Source: an uncultured Dorea sp. (GTDB taxonomy: Bacteria; Bacillota; Clostridia; Lachnospirales; Lachnospiraceae). Taken from it: a stretch of 64,000 nt of DNA. Of the stretch, positions 7,762 through 17,051 are shown piece by piece. How positions within the stretch are numbered: position 1 is the stretch's first letter; every line of letters starts with the position of its first letter. The position numbers were made by a program, and so were the translations under genes. The DNA lies in assembly GCA_910577685.1 (NCBI GenBank), contig CAJTOH010000013.1, positions 1-64,000 on the forward strand, in the 5' to 3' direction. Below the pieces are notes generated by a model that was not told the origin of the DNA, did no database searches, and was given only the letters and a program-made list of their open reading frames with translations.

Positions 7762-8952
7762 ATGATTATGCAAAAGAATTACAGGAAGACCCTTATCACT
7801 TGTTATCTTGGTTTTATTACGCAAGCTATTGTAGCAAATTTTGCTCCGCTGCTGTTTTTGAGATTTCACAGCGAATATGGCATTTCGCTCGGCAAAATTG
7901 CATTGATTTCAACTGTTTTTTATATTACGCAAATACTGATCGACATGTTTTGCGCAAAATTTGTAGATCGGATTGGATATCGGAAAAGTGTGGTATTCTC
8001 TCAGTTTCTGTCGGCTGTCGGACTTATCGGATTAGCTTTTTTACCAAAATGCTTTCCGGATCCTTTTGTCGGAATTATAATCAGTGTAGTTATCTATGCC
8101 GTCGGAAGCGGCTTAATTGAAGTATTGGTAAGCCCTATTGTAGAAGCCTGTCCGTTTGATAATAAGGATAGTGTTATGAGTTTGCTCCATTCATTCTATT
8201 GTTGGGGCGTTGTAGGTGTCGTTGTTCTTTCAACCCTTTTCTTTGCAGTTTTTGGGATAGAGCATTGGCGGATTTTGGCGTGTCTGTGGGCTTTACTGCC
8301 GTTATTGAATGCTTATAATTTCATGATCTGTCCGATTGAACGGCTGACGGATGAAGGAAACGGGCTAACGATAAAAGAACTGTTCGCTCTCCCGGTGTTT
8401 TGGCTGTTTATTGTTTTAATGGTTGGTGCAGGCGCCAGCGAAGCGTCTATGGCGCAATGGGCGTCGGCTTATACAGAATCGGCGTTAGGTTTTTCAAAAA
8501 GTGTTGGAGATATTGCCGGACCGTGTATGTTCGCCGTTTCAATGGGGGTAAGCCGTGTCCTTTACGGAAAATCCGGACACAAAATGGACTTGACAAACTT
8601 TATGTTTGGTTCAGGTATTCTATGTTTGATCTGCTATTTACTTTCAGCAGTTTCAGCCAATCCTGTTTTGGGATTGATCGGCTGCATCGTCTGTGGCTTT
8701 TCTGTTGGTATTATGTGGCCCGGTTCAATCAGCATTGCTTCGGGCAGAATCCCTTTGGGCGGTACAGGATTATTTGCTCTGCTTGCTATGGGCGGTGATT
8801 TGGGCGCTTCTATCGGTCCCGGAGTTATAGGCGCTGTAACGCAAAATGCAAACGATAATATGAAAGCAGGAATGCTTGCAGGATGTATTTTTCCGGTCGT
8901 TCTGATTATATCAGTATGTCTGATAAAATTTTTTGGCAAAAAGAAAGTTTGA
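7762..8952 (+). CDS. MFS transporter
   Basis: This 396-aa polytopic membrane protein shows about 12 hydrophobic segments and the MFS inter-helix signature (FVDRIGYRKS) after helix 2. A long central loop around residue 195 separates the two six-helix halves. The substrate is not evident; the AraC regulator directly upstream suggests a small sugar or related compound. The TAGGAG ribosome site precedes ATG at 7762; a second ATG at 7768 is also possible. The 107 bases upstream are AT-rich and carry no clear terminator, so it may share a transcript with the regulator or have its own promoter there. Confidence 0.8.
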   Translation: MIMQKNYRKTLITCYLGFITQAIVANFAPLLFLRFHSEYGISLGKIALISTVFYITQILIDMFCAKFVDRIGYRKSVVFSQFLSAVGLIGLAFLPKCFPDPFVGIIISVVIYAVGSGLIEVLVSPIVEACPFDNKDSVMSLLHSFYCWGVVGVVVLSTLFFAVFGIEHWRILACLWALLPLLNAYNFMICPIERLTDEGNGLTIKELFALPVFWLFIVLMVGAGASEASMAQWASAYTESALGFSKSVGDIAGPCMFAVSMGVSRVLYGKSGHKMDLTNFMFGSGILCLICYLLSAVSANPVLGLIGCIVCGFSVGIMWPGSISIASGRIPLGGTGLFALLAMGGDLGASIGPGVIGAVTQNANDNMKAGMLAGCIFPVVLIISVCLIKFFGKKKV

Positions 8953-9158
8953 TTAAAATAGATAATGACAAAACAAGGTTACAGATACGGGAAGATTCAG
9001 CTTTTCCATCAAACGCCGGCAGGAATAGTTCTCCTTAACAGCTGCTTTGAGAGCATGGAGAAAGACAGAAACAGTTATTCGAAACCAGACCTGGCAACAG
9101 AGTGCAGCCAAAATCAGCAACAAGGGATTTTTGTGTCCTACAACAGGATGATCGACAA
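8953..9158. other. Gene-free stretch after the MFS gene
   Basis: No open frame here has a ribosome site or family resemblance. A 75-codon frame from 8965 lacks both and is not accepted. The stretch ends in the terminator hairpin at 9159. Confidence 0.5.
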
Positions 9159-9224
9159 AAAAAGAGAGCTCCCGCAGAGGAGTCCATACTGAAAAGCACG
9201 GATTTCTGCGGGAGTTCTCTTTTT
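9159..9224. terminator. Bidirectional terminator between the MFS gene and mgsA
   Basis: AAAAAGAGAGCTCCCGCAGA pairs with a complementary 20-base arm (one G-T wobble) across a 26-base loop. A T run ends one side and the mirrored A run the other. The two convergent genes on either side make a bidirectional terminator the natural reading. A word of the AGGGCTGTCGG family (9254-9265, minus-strand sense) lies between it and the mgsA stop. Confidence 0.7.
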
Positions 9225-9272
9225 AGGGGAAACAGGTCTAAAAAGTGTCATTACCCGACAGCCCCACGCCCA

Positions 9273-9755
9273 TTATTCCTGTTTCATACTCGCTACACGT
9301 TCCTGAACCGTCTTATTAAAATTCTGCACCTTCCGGTCGTAGGTTCCTTCCATATACTTGGAATTCAGCATGAAGTCCGCCGTCGCCAGATTATTCGCAA
9401 TCGGGATATCATACACAACCGCAATACGCAGAAGCGCCTTTACGTCCGGGTCATGAGGCTGCGCCTCCAACGGATCCCATAAGAAAATCATAAAGTCAAT
9501 CTGACCTTCCACAATCTTCGCGCCAATCTGCTGATCCCCTCCTAACGGGCCGCTGTTGTATCCCTTTACCGGAAGCCCGGTCTTCTCTGCGATCAGCCTT
9601 GAAGTCGTGCCTGTCCCGCACAGGAAATGCCCTTTCAAGATCTCCTTATTCCTGTCGCACCACTCCACCAGTTCCTTCTTTTTACCGTCGTGCGCCACCA
9701 GCGCGATGTGCTTGGTCTTTCCAATCTCAAACGTCACAAAATTCTCTGCTGCCAT
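9273..9755 (-). CDS. mgsA: Methylglyoxal synthase
   Basis: This 160-aa cytosolic enzyme converts dihydroxyacetone phosphate to methylglyoxal and phosphate, a bypass of lower glycolysis used when phosphorylated sugars build up. Family motifs are AHDGKK (Asp23), CGTGTTSRLI (phosphate binding), SGPLGGDQQIGAKI with the catalytic Asp74, and WDPLEAQPHDPD with His101 and Asp104. Length is about that of the E. coli protein. AAAGGAG precedes the ATG. It is the last gene of a leftward run (38 bases after the dehydrogenase gene), which suggests co-transcription with it. Confidence 0.95.
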   Translation of the reverse strand: MAAENFVTFEIGKTKHIALVAHDGKKKELVEWCDRNKEILKGHFLCGTGTTSRLIAEKTGLPVKGYNSGPLGGDQQIGAKIVEGQIDFMIFLWDPLEAQPHDPDVKALLRIAVVYDIPIANNLATADFMLNSKYMEGTYDRKVQNFNKTVQERVASMKQE

Positions 9756-9793
9756 CTCTTACTCCTTTCAACATTGCCAAGGCAATTGCCAAG

Positions 9794-10690
9794 TTACTCT
9801 CTATCCTCTTCTTCTCCGTCGTCCGCAGTCTCTTCATAGTATTTCATCAACGCCTGCGTCCCAAGGCCGCCGTATCCTTTCGCCGCCAGCTCCTCATAAT
9901 TCGCCAGAGCCTGACTTAACACATCCAGACAGAGGCCGCTCATATTGGCTTCCGTAAGCGCAAGCTTCATATCCTTAATAAAATGCTTCATGAAGAATCC
10001 CGGCGCATAATCCCCGGCCAAAATCTTCGGCCCGAAGGTATCTAACTGCTTACTGCCTGCCGCCCCGGTAGAAACGGAATCAAGAAGCACCTGAAGGCCA
10101 AGCCCCTTCGCTTTAGCATACGTCAGCGCTTCACAGACTCCCGACAGCGCTCCTGCGATCATGATCTGGTTCGCAAGCTTTGCATGCTGCCCGCATCCCG
10201 CCTCTCCCTGATAGTTGATATTCGTCCCCATCGCCTGAAACAACGGCATACACGCCTCATAGTCCTCTTTCTCACCGCCGACAAGAATCGACAAAGTTCC
10301 CGCCTTTGCGCCGGTATCTCCGCCCGTCACAGGCGCGTCCAGCACATGGAACCCCTTTTTGCTTCCTGCCTCCCAGATCTTCTTCGCAAGCATGGGGCTG
10401 GTGGTCGTCATATCAATCAGATAAGCCCCTTCCTTCCCGCTGTCAAGAATATTCTCCTTATCGAAATAAACCTCTTCCACATCCTGCGGGAAACCAACGA
10501 TCGTAATCACGGCCTCACATCCGTCCACACATTCCTTAATAGACTCATGAAAAACCGCTCCCTCTTCAATCACATCCTCAACCTTCGCCTTCGTTCTGGC
10601 AAAAATATGAAGCTCAAAGCCAGCCTTCATCAGATTGCGGACCATTGACTTTCCCATGATCCCCACGCCTATAAATCCAATTTTATGCAT
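9794..10690 (-). CDS. NAD(P)-dependent beta-hydroxyacid dehydrogenase (GarR/HIBADH family)
   Basis: This 298-aa protein belongs to the 3-hydroxyisobutyrate / tartronate-semialdehyde reductase family. It opens with the Rossmann GxGxMG (FIGVGIMGKS), has the substrate motif APVTGGDTGAKAGTL and the catalytic Lys in GQHAKLANQ (Lys171). The family reversibly oxidises short beta-hydroxyacids; 2-hydroxy-3-oxopropionate reductase is a common annotation, but the true substrate cannot be told. A TTG two codons upstream is in frame, but GGAGG lies six bases before the ATG at 10690, so that start is taken. The acidic C-terminal tail (ADDGEEEDRE) is longer than usual. It lies between mgsA and the LbetaH gene in one leftward run. 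Confidence 0.85.
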   Translation of the reverse strand: MHKIGFIGVGIMGKSMVRNLMKAGFELHIFARTKAKVEDVIEEGAVFHESIKECVDGCEAVITIVGFPQDVEEVYFDKENILDSGKEGAYLIDMTTTSPMLAKKIWEAGSKKGFHVLDAPVTGGDTGAKAGTLSILVGGEKEDYEACMPLFQAMGTNINYQGEAGCGQHAKLANQIMIAGALSGVCEALTYAKAKGLGLQVLLDSVSTGAAGSKQLDTFGPKILAGDYAPGFFMKHFIKDMKLALTEANMSGLCLDVLSQALANYEELAAKGYGGLGTQALMKYYEETADDGEEEDRE

Positions 10691-10746
10691 CTTCAACCTC
10701 CTGTTCCTCTCTCCTAAGCCGGACCAAGCCCGTCCGGAAAAAACGG

Positions 10747-11415
10747 TTACTCCATCCTCTCCACAACCTCGCCCTGCTTCTTATAGATACTTCCTGCCGG
10801 AACATATCCTCTTACGCAGGAAAGAGGGTAAATATTCGTGCGGCTTCCGACTACGCTTCCCGGATTCAGTACGGTACCGCATCCCACCTCCACCTCATCG
10901 CCCAGCATGGCGCCGAATTTCTTCATGCCTGTCTCAATATTTCCCTCAGGCGTCTTAACCACAACCAGCTTCTTATCGGACTTCACATTAGACGTAATGG
11001 AACCTGCACCCATATGCGCTTTATACCCCAGAACAGAATCCCCCACGTAATTATAGTGAGGCACCTGAACCTTGTTAAACAGAATTACATTCTTAAGCTC
11101 CGTAGAATTACCGACCACGGCGCCCTCGCCGACAATCGCATTCCCCCGGATAAACGCACACTGCCTGATTTCCGCATCCTTCCCAATGATCGCAGGACCG
11201 TGGATGTAAGCAGACTCAAACACCTTCGCCGACTTTGCGATCCAAACATCCCCGCCGACCTTGTCATACTCCTCCTCAGGAAGCGTCTCCCCCAGCCGGA
11301 GGATAAATTCGCTGATCTTCGGAAGAACCTCCCAGGGATAGGTAACACCCTCGAAGATATCCTTCGCAATCGTCTCGTCCAATGTGTACAACTCCTTGAC
11401 TGTTAATTCCTTCAT
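10747..11415 (-). CDS. Left-handed beta-helix (hexapeptide) transferase-like protein
   Basis: This 222-aa protein has a short helical N-terminus and then hexapeptide repeats from about residue 55 to 195 (IIGKDAEIRQCAFIRGNAIV, VGSRTNIYPLSCVRG). It resembles the C-terminal half of GlmU but lacks the pyrophosphorylase domain and its KMTS-like signatures. Such stand-alone proteins are usually annotated as acyl- or nucleotidyltransferase-like with no proven function. Trimer formation is typical of the fold. It lies 73 bases after topB and 56 bases before the dehydrogenase gene, all leftward. Confidence 0.75.
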   Translation of the reverse strand: MKELTVKELYTLDETIAKDIFEGVTYPWEVLPKISEFILRLGETLPEEEYDKVGGDVWIAKSAKVFESAYIHGPAIIGKDAEIRQCAFIRGNAIVGEGAVVGNSTELKNVILFNKVQVPHYNYVGDSVLGYKAHMGAGSITSNVKSDKKLVVVKTPEGNIETGMKKFGAMLGDEVEVGCGTVLNPGSVVGSRTNIYPLSCVRGYVPAGSIYKKQGEVVERME

Positions 11416-11488
11416 TCTGCCTGTCTCCCTTTCTTACTGCTTTTTGAGTCTCCTCTTGATATTTTATCACATCTTCTGCGCCGTCACA

Positions 11489-13546
11489 TCATTTTTTCTG
11501 CATATTAAGAAATTTCTCAGTTTTTTGGTAAGCCTCTGCCGCCTTGTCGTAGCACGCCCGAAGCTGGCTCTGGTTATAAAGCCCTTTCACCCCTTCTGTC
11601 CTGCTTACGATAAAATGGTTCAGTTTCGCCATATATTCGTCCGGCGTAATCTCCCCGTCGGCCACATAAGTAAGGCCTTTCTCCCAGCTCGCCGTAAGCT
11701 CCGGGTTTAAAAGCGACTTAATAGAATGTTCCACCACGTCGAAAACCATCTCCCCCAGCAGGGTAGGCGTTACGGTCTGGGTCTTTTTGTTCAGGGCGAG
11801 ATACTCGATATTAAACAGCTTCTTTAAGATCTCTCCTCTGGTCGCGCTGGTCCCGATCCCGCTGCCCTTGATCTGCGCCCGCAGTTCCTCGTCCTCGATC
11901 AACTGTCCGGCATTCTCCATAGCAAGAATCATAGAACCTGAATTATACCTCTTGGGCGCAGAGGTCTTTCCCTCCTTGATCTCCAAAGACCGGACAGGAA
12001 GGGGCATCCCCTTCTTTAGAGCCTGTATTTTCCGGAAAAATGCGGCGTCCGTACTGCCTTTCGCCCCATCCTCCTCACCCGCGTTTTGTTTTTGCGGGTC
12101 ATCCTCCTTCGGTGCCTCTTTCTTCTGCCCGGGGATTCCCGCAACCTTCAGATAGCCTTCCTCCGCAAGCACCTTGAAACTTGCGAAGAAAGACTCCTCC
12201 TTCATCTTCGTGACAATCTGGATCTTCTGATAGACCGCCGGGGGATAAAAAATACTCAGAAACCTTCTCACAATCACGTCATAGACCTTCCCCGACATAT
12301 GCGGCAGCGCCGGCAGCGCATTAAGTCCCTGTCCTGTCGGAATGATCGCGTAATGGTCCGTAATCTGCTTATCGTTGACATATCTGGTCTTCTCAAGCCC
12401 CTTATGGCTTCCGAACCCTACGATATCCTTCAGGAACGGTACGGCCGGTTCATACTTCATCAAGCCGTTCAAGTTTTTATTAATCTCCTTTGCCACAGCC
12501 GCAGACAAAACCCTTGCATCCGTCCTTGGATAGGTCACCAGCTTCTTCTCATACATCTCCTGCACTATGCGGAGAGTCTCGTCCGGGCTGATCTTAAACC
12601 GTTTAGAACATTCATTCTGCAGTTCCGCCAGATTAAACAAAAGAGGAGGGTTCTTCTTTTCCTTCTTCTTCTCAATCGAAACAATCTGGCAGGACAGCGG
12701 CATATCCTCACTCAGATAAGCAATCAATTCCTCCGCCTTCTCGCGTTCCTTGAATCCATTTTCCTTATAAAGGTCAAAAGATTCAAACCACCGTGAGCCT
12801 TTGACGGCCCGCCACTCTCCCTCGAATGTCTCCCCCGGTTCCCCGTTTGAGCTGATCACCCGGTAAAAAGGCGTCTCGACGAATTCCCGTATCTCCCGCT
12901 CCCGCCGGACCACCATGCCGAGCACGCAAGTCATCACCCTGCCTACCGAAACCACGGAACGTTCTGTCTTCAGATAATTTGCAATGCTGCTGCCGTATTT
13001 TAACGTTAGTAGACGAGAGAAATTTATCCCCATCAGATAATCTTCTTTTGCCCTGAGATACGCCGACGCCGACAGATTGTCGTATTCTTTCAGATCCTTC
13101 GCCTCACGGATCCCCCTCAGGATCTCCTCCTCCGTCTGGGAGTCGATCCACACCCTGCGGCGTTCCTTCCCCTTTACCTTCGCCTGCTGTTCCACCAACC
13201 GATAGATATATTCCCCCTCCCGGCCGGAGTCCGTACACACATAGATCCGCTCCACATCCTTCCGATTCAAAAGCTTTGAAACGATCTGAAACTGCTTGGC
13301 GACAGCCGGAATCACCTCATACTTAAACTCCCCCGGTATAAAAGGCAGAGTCTCAAGACTCCACCTCTTAAGGCCGGGATCATACACTTCCGGATAACTC
13401 ATAGTCACCAGATGCCCCACGCACCAAGTGACCACCGCCTCCTCCGACTCCAGATATCCGTCCCCCCTTCTCACATTCATCTTCAGCGCCCTGGCAAATT
13501 CCTGCGCCACACTTGGTTTCTCTGCAATATAAAGTGATTTCCCCAT
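11489..13546 (-). CDS. topB: DNA topoisomerase III (type IA)
   Basis: This 685-aa enzyme relaxes and decatenates DNA through a transient 5'-phosphotyrosine. The Toprim domain is at the N-terminus (SLYIAEKPSVAQEFARAL, then VYVCTDSGREGEYIYRLV with the metal-binding acidic residues). The catalytic Tyr lies in KLVTYPRTDARVL near residue 330. The gate domains end in GIGTSATRGEILKKL. No C-terminal zinc ribbons are present, as is usual for TopB rather than TopA. A charged insert (EDDPQKQNAGEEDG) at about 490-510 is a linker. The start follows an AAGGAAG site. It lies 15 bases after ppk1, so the two are probably co-transcribed. Confidence 0.93.
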   Translation of the reverse strand: MGKSLYIAEKPSVAQEFARALKMNVRRGDGYLESEEAVVTWCVGHLVTMSYPEVYDPGLKRWSLETLPFIPGEFKYEVIPAVAKQFQIVSKLLNRKDVERIYVCTDSGREGEYIYRLVEQQAKVKGKERRRVWIDSQTEEEILRGIREAKDLKEYDNLSASAYLRAKEDYLMGINFSRLLTLKYGSSIANYLKTERSVVSVGRVMTCVLGMVVRREREIREFVETPFYRVISSNGEPGETFEGEWRAVKGSRWFESFDLYKENGFKEREKAEELIAYLSEDMPLSCQIVSIEKKKEKKNPPLLFNLAELQNECSKRFKISPDETLRIVQEMYEKKLVTYPRTDARVLSAAVAKEINKNLNGLMKYEPAVPFLKDIVGFGSHKGLEKTRYVNDKQITDHYAIIPTGQGLNALPALPHMSGKVYDVIVRRFLSIFYPPAVYQKIQIVTKMKEESFFASFKVLAEEGYLKVAGIPGQKKEAPKEDDPQKQNAGEEDGAKGSTDAAFFRKIQALKKGMPLPVRSLEIKEGKTSAPKRYNSGSMILAMENAGQLIEDEELRAQIKGSGIGTSATRGEILKKLFNIEYLALNKKTQTVTPTLLGEMVFDVVEHSIKSLLNPELTASWEKGLTYVADGEITPDEYMAKLNHFIVSRTEGVKGLYNQSQLRACYDKAAEAYQKTEKFLNMQKK

Positions 13547-13561
13547 ATAAACGATTCTTCC

Positions 13562-15685
13562 TTATTTTCTTATATTCTCGACTAATTCCCTGATCCACTC
13601 GCGAAGATTCCGCTCCTCCTTGGGAACCGTCCTCTTAGCATGGATCGCTTCCTCCATAAATGCCGCCTGAGAGTCCAAAAGCGGCTCCGCAGCCTTCTTC
13701 TTCACGTAGGAACCGTCGCTTAGCAGCACCCGCGCCTTCACATTGTCGCCTAACATTATTTTCAGATAATGATTAATCTGGCGGCGGATGCCGTCGTCCA
13801 GAATCGGACACGCAACCTCCACGCGCTTTTCCGTATTCCTCGTCATCATATCCGCCGAACCGATATAAACCTTCTGTTCCGCCCCCGTGCCGAAACTGAA
13901 TATACGTGCATGCTCAAGATATCTTCCCACGATACTCATCACCCGGACGTTCTCCGTGTATCCGGGCACTCCCGGAAGGATACAGCAGATTCCCCGAATA
14001 ATCAGATCCACCCGCACCCCTGCTCCGGAAGCCTCGCAGACCTTCGTGATATAATCAACGTCCGTCAGTGAATTCATCTTCATGATCACCCGGCCGCCGC
14101 TTCCCTTCTTAATCTCTTCATCTATAAGATACAGCACCTTCTGTTTCAGGCTGGTAGGCGCTACGATCAGATGCCCGTAGGTTCCGTCCAGATTCCCAAT
14201 AGACATATTCTTAAAGAACTCCGCGGCATCCTTCCCGATCGCCGGATTCGCGGTCATCAGCGACAGGTCCGTATACATCGCCGCCGTCTTCTCATTATAA
14301 TTGCCGGTCCCGATCTGGGTAATATACTGGATCTCATTCCGGTTGCGGTAGGTGATTAAACAGATCTTGGAATGAACCTTATAAGACTCGAAACCGTAGA
14401 TCACCCTGCATCCCGCCTCTTCCATACGCTCGGACCAGTCGATATTGTTCTGCTCGTCGAACCTCGCCCTAAGCTCGATAAGAACAGTCACATCCTTCCC
14501 GTTCTCGGCCGCCGCACACAGATACTCCACCAGCCTCGCCTTCTTCGCAAGACGGTAGATCGTAATCTTGATGGTCATCACGTTTGGATCCGCCGAAGCC
14601 TCCTTGATCATCTTGAGAAATGGATTCATGCTCTCATAAGGATAGTATAAGAGGACATCCCGTTTCTTGACCTGCCGCATAACGCTCCCCTCCGACACAT
14701 GGGCGGAATTCTGCGGCGTAAAGGGCTGATAGATCAATGAACGCTTCATAGATTCCGGCAGCTTGTCGCTGATCGCAAATATAAACGCCAGTTTCATAGG
14801 GATCTTCGTCCGGAAAATCTGATGAGGTTCGATATTAAATTTGTCGCAGAAATACGCCTCGGTATCCGGTTTCATCTTCTCCGCGATCTCCAGACGGACG
14901 ACGGCCATCCGGCGCCTCTTATGCAGCGTCTCTTTCATCAGATAACGGAAATCATCGCTGACGTCCAAAGCCTCGTCGTCCGGCGCGATATCCGCATTTC
15001 TCGTCACGCAGATATAGTTGGCGTCCGATACCTCGTATTTAGAAAAGACAAGGTCCAGATGCTCTAAGATGACCTTCTCCATGCGGATATAGCGGATATC
15101 ATGACCCGGAAGATACAGGACATCCGACACAAACTGCGGAATCGGCACAAGCCCCATCATGGATTTGGAGTTCGCCTTCTCCTTGAACTTTAAGTTCGCC
15201 GTCACATAGACTTCCTTATTAAGCAGATGGGGAAACGGATGGTTCGCATCTACGATCTGGGGCGACAGCACGGGAAGAATCTGGTCTTTGAAATATTTCT
15301 TCACATACTTCTTCTCGTTCTGTTCCAGTTCCTTGAAGTTCAGCCCGCAGATGCCGTAAGGACTAAGCTGCTTCTTGATCTCCGCATACGCCTTATCCCG
15401 TTCCTTATAAAGCGGCGCGACAGCCTCAAAAATCTTATCCAACTGTTCCTTCGCGGTCAATCCGGAACGGCTGTCCCGTCTGTTAGCGTCCGTGTGCGCC
15501 ATATCAAACAGGCTTCCCACACGGATCATGAAGAATTCATCCAGATTGCTGCTGAATATGGCGACAAATTTCATACGCTCTAAGAGAGGCACCGTAGGAT
15601 CCTGTGCTTCCTCAAGCACCCTTTTGTTGAATTTCAGCCATGATAACTCCCTGTTCTGGGTATAGTTTAGTATCTCTTTATCCAT
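13562..15685 (-). CDS. ppk1: Polyphosphate kinase 1
   Basis: This 707-aa enzyme makes inorganic polyphosphate from ATP, reversibly. The N-domain starts with NRELSWLKFNKRVLEEA. The two phospholipase-D-like catalytic halves contain YKVHSKICLI (autophosphorylated His) and LEHARIFSFG (second conserved His), and GTGNYNEKTA sits between them. Length matches the family (about 690-730). It is the first gene of the leftward run ppk1-topB-LbetaH-dehydrogenase-mgsA, and its start lies close to an inverted-repeat element (15802-15901). No ppx gene is adjacent. Confidence 0.95.
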   Translation of the reverse strand: MDKEILNYTQNRELSWLKFNKRVLEEAQDPTVPLLERMKFVAIFSSNLDEFFMIRVGSLFDMAHTDANRRDSRSGLTAKEQLDKIFEAVAPLYKERDKAYAEIKKQLSPYGICGLNFKELEQNEKKYVKKYFKDQILPVLSPQIVDANHPFPHLLNKEVYVTANLKFKEKANSKSMMGLVPIPQFVSDVLYLPGHDIRYIRMEKVILEHLDLVFSKYEVSDANYICVTRNADIAPDDEALDVSDDFRYLMKETLHKRRRMAVVRLEIAEKMKPDTEAYFCDKFNIEPHQIFRTKIPMKLAFIFAISDKLPESMKRSLIYQPFTPQNSAHVSEGSVMRQVKKRDVLLYYPYESMNPFLKMIKEASADPNVMTIKITIYRLAKKARLVEYLCAAAENGKDVTVLIELRARFDEQNNIDWSERMEEAGCRVIYGFESYKVHSKICLITYRNRNEIQYITQIGTGNYNEKTAAMYTDLSLMTANPAIGKDAAEFFKNMSIGNLDGTYGHLIVAPTSLKQKVLYLIDEEIKKGSGGRVIMKMNSLTDVDYITKVCEASGAGVRVDLIIRGICCILPGVPGYTENVRVMSIVGRYLEHARIFSFGTGAEQKVYIGSADMMTRNTEKRVEVACPILDDGIRRQINHYLKIMLGDNVKARVLLSDGSYVKKKAAEPLLDSQAAFMEEAIHAKRTVPKEERNLREWIRELVENIRK

Positions 15686-15801
15686 ATCTGCTACCTCGCA
15701 TCTTTGCTTTTATCTATTTATTTTACCACCTGCCGGTAGGAAATGAAAGAAGGAATTTCCAGATATTAACTCCGAATAGGCGTGTGAACATTAACCAGAA
15801 A

Positions 15802-15901
15802 AGGGCTATCGCATTAAGCATAAAATCTACAAGATATGGCATTCCCCAAAAAACTATCTTCTACCATATCTTGTAATCGTCCTGCTTATTGCAACAGCCC
15901 T
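15802..15901. repeat. Imperfect long inverted repeat (AGGGCTRTCG-type hairpin)
   Basis: The left arm AGGGCTATCGCATTAAGC continues to ACAAGATATGG; the right arm is its imperfect complement, ending AACAGCCCT. About 40 bases per arm fold around a short loop. It sits between ppk1 (leftward, start at 15685) and the asd stop at 15910, so it may act as the asd terminator. It shares its outer word with elements at 25728-25803, 6478 and 9254. Confidence 0.6.
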
Positions 15902-15909
15902 CTCATCGC

Positions 15910-16995
15910 CTATTTCGCCTTAATATACCCCTTCGCAGTCAGCGCCTCCGCACATAGAACCGCGCCGCCCGCCGCACCGCGGACAGTATTGTGGGACAGA
16001 CCGATAAATTTATAGTCGTACATACTGTCTTCCCGAAGCCGCCCGATGGAGACTCCCATCCCCTTCTCGAAATTCACATCCAGCGTTACCTGGGGACGGT
16101 TTTCCTCTTCCAAATACCGGATAAACTGCTTCGGCGCGCTTGGAAGATTTGCTTCCTGCGGATATCCCTTATAGTCCCTAAGCTTCTCAATCAACTGTTC
16201 TTTCGTCGGCTTCTTCTCAAAATTAATAAACACTGCCGCCGTATGTCCGTCCAGAACAGGGACACGGACGCACTGGCAGGTAATCTTCGGAAGCGCAGCT
16301 TTCACAATCTGTCCGTTCTCCACGGTTCCCAGCACACGGAGAGGCTCCTGTTCGCTCTTTTCTTCTTCCCCGCCGATATACGGGATCACATTCCCTTCCA
16401 TCTCCGGCCAGTCCTTAAAGGTCTTGCCCGCCCCTGATATTGCCTGATAGGTCGTGGCGACTACCTCCGTCGGCCCGAATTCCTTCCACGCCGCAAGGCA
16501 GGGCGCATAACTCTGGATTGAGCAGTTTGGTTTTACCGCAATAAATCCCCGCACCGTCCCAAGACGTTTCCTCTGGGCCTCGATGACCTCAAAATGCCCG
16601 GAATTAATCTCCGGAACCACCATCGGCACATCGGGCGTCCAGCGGTGCGCGCTGTTGTTAGACACCACAGGGGTCTCCGTCTTCGCATATTCTTCTTCTA
16701 TCGCCCGGATCTCATCCTTCGTCATATCCACGGCGCTGAACACGAACTCCACGGCTGCCGCAACTTTCTCTACCTCGTTGACATTCTGCACGGTAAGCCC
16801 TTTAACTGCGTCCGGCATCGGCGCGGCCATCTTCCACCGGTCCCCAACCGCCTCCTCATAGGTCTTTCCCGCCGACCTGGGGCTTGCCGCCACCGTTGCG
16901 ACCTCAAACCATGGATGCCCTTCAAGCAGAGAGATAAAACGCTGTCCGACCATTCCTGTTGCTCCCAAGATACCTACTTTTAATTTCTGTCCCAT
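15910..16995 (-). CDS. asd: Aspartate-semialdehyde dehydrogenase
   Basis: This 361-aa enzyme reduces aspartyl phosphate to aspartate semialdehyde, the branch point to lysine, threonine, methionine and diaminopimelate. The NADP site is VGILGATGMVGQRF; the active-site Cys158 lies in AVKPNCSIQSY, and the substrate/catalytic region VPVLDGHTAAVFINF carries the conserved His. The sequence is of the fungal/archaeal-like Asd subgroup found in many Clostridia, not the E. coli type. GGAG lies upstream of the ATG. It is 56 bases downstream of argH and probably co-transcribed. Confidence 0.93.
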   Translation of the reverse strand: MGQKLKVGILGATGMVGQRFISLLEGHPWFEVATVAASPRSAGKTYEEAVGDRWKMAAPMPDAVKGLTVQNVNEVEKVAAAVEFVFSAVDMTKDEIRAIEEEYAKTETPVVSNNSAHRWTPDVPMVVPEINSGHFEVIEAQRKRLGTVRGFIAVKPNCSIQSYAPCLAAWKEFGPTEVVATTYQAISGAGKTFKDWPEMEGNVIPYIGGEEEKSEQEPLRVLGTVENGQIVKAALPKITCQCVRVPVLDGHTAAVFINFEKKPTKEQLIEKLRDYKGYPQEANLPSAPKQFIRYLEEENRPQVTLDVNFEKGMGVSIGRLREDSMYDYKFIGLSHNTVRGAAGGAVLCAEALTAKGYIKAK

Positions 16996-17051
16996 GATTC
17001 AACACTCCTCTTATTCGTGATTCTATCTTACTTAAGCCGCTTAGACATTCC

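Noticed and set aside
8965..9192. 75-codon frame after the MFS gene
   Set aside because: No ribosome site, no similarity, and its end runs through the terminator stem.
12086..12796. 236-codon frame antisense to topB
   Set aside because: Shadow of topB; composition is abnormal and no motif is present.
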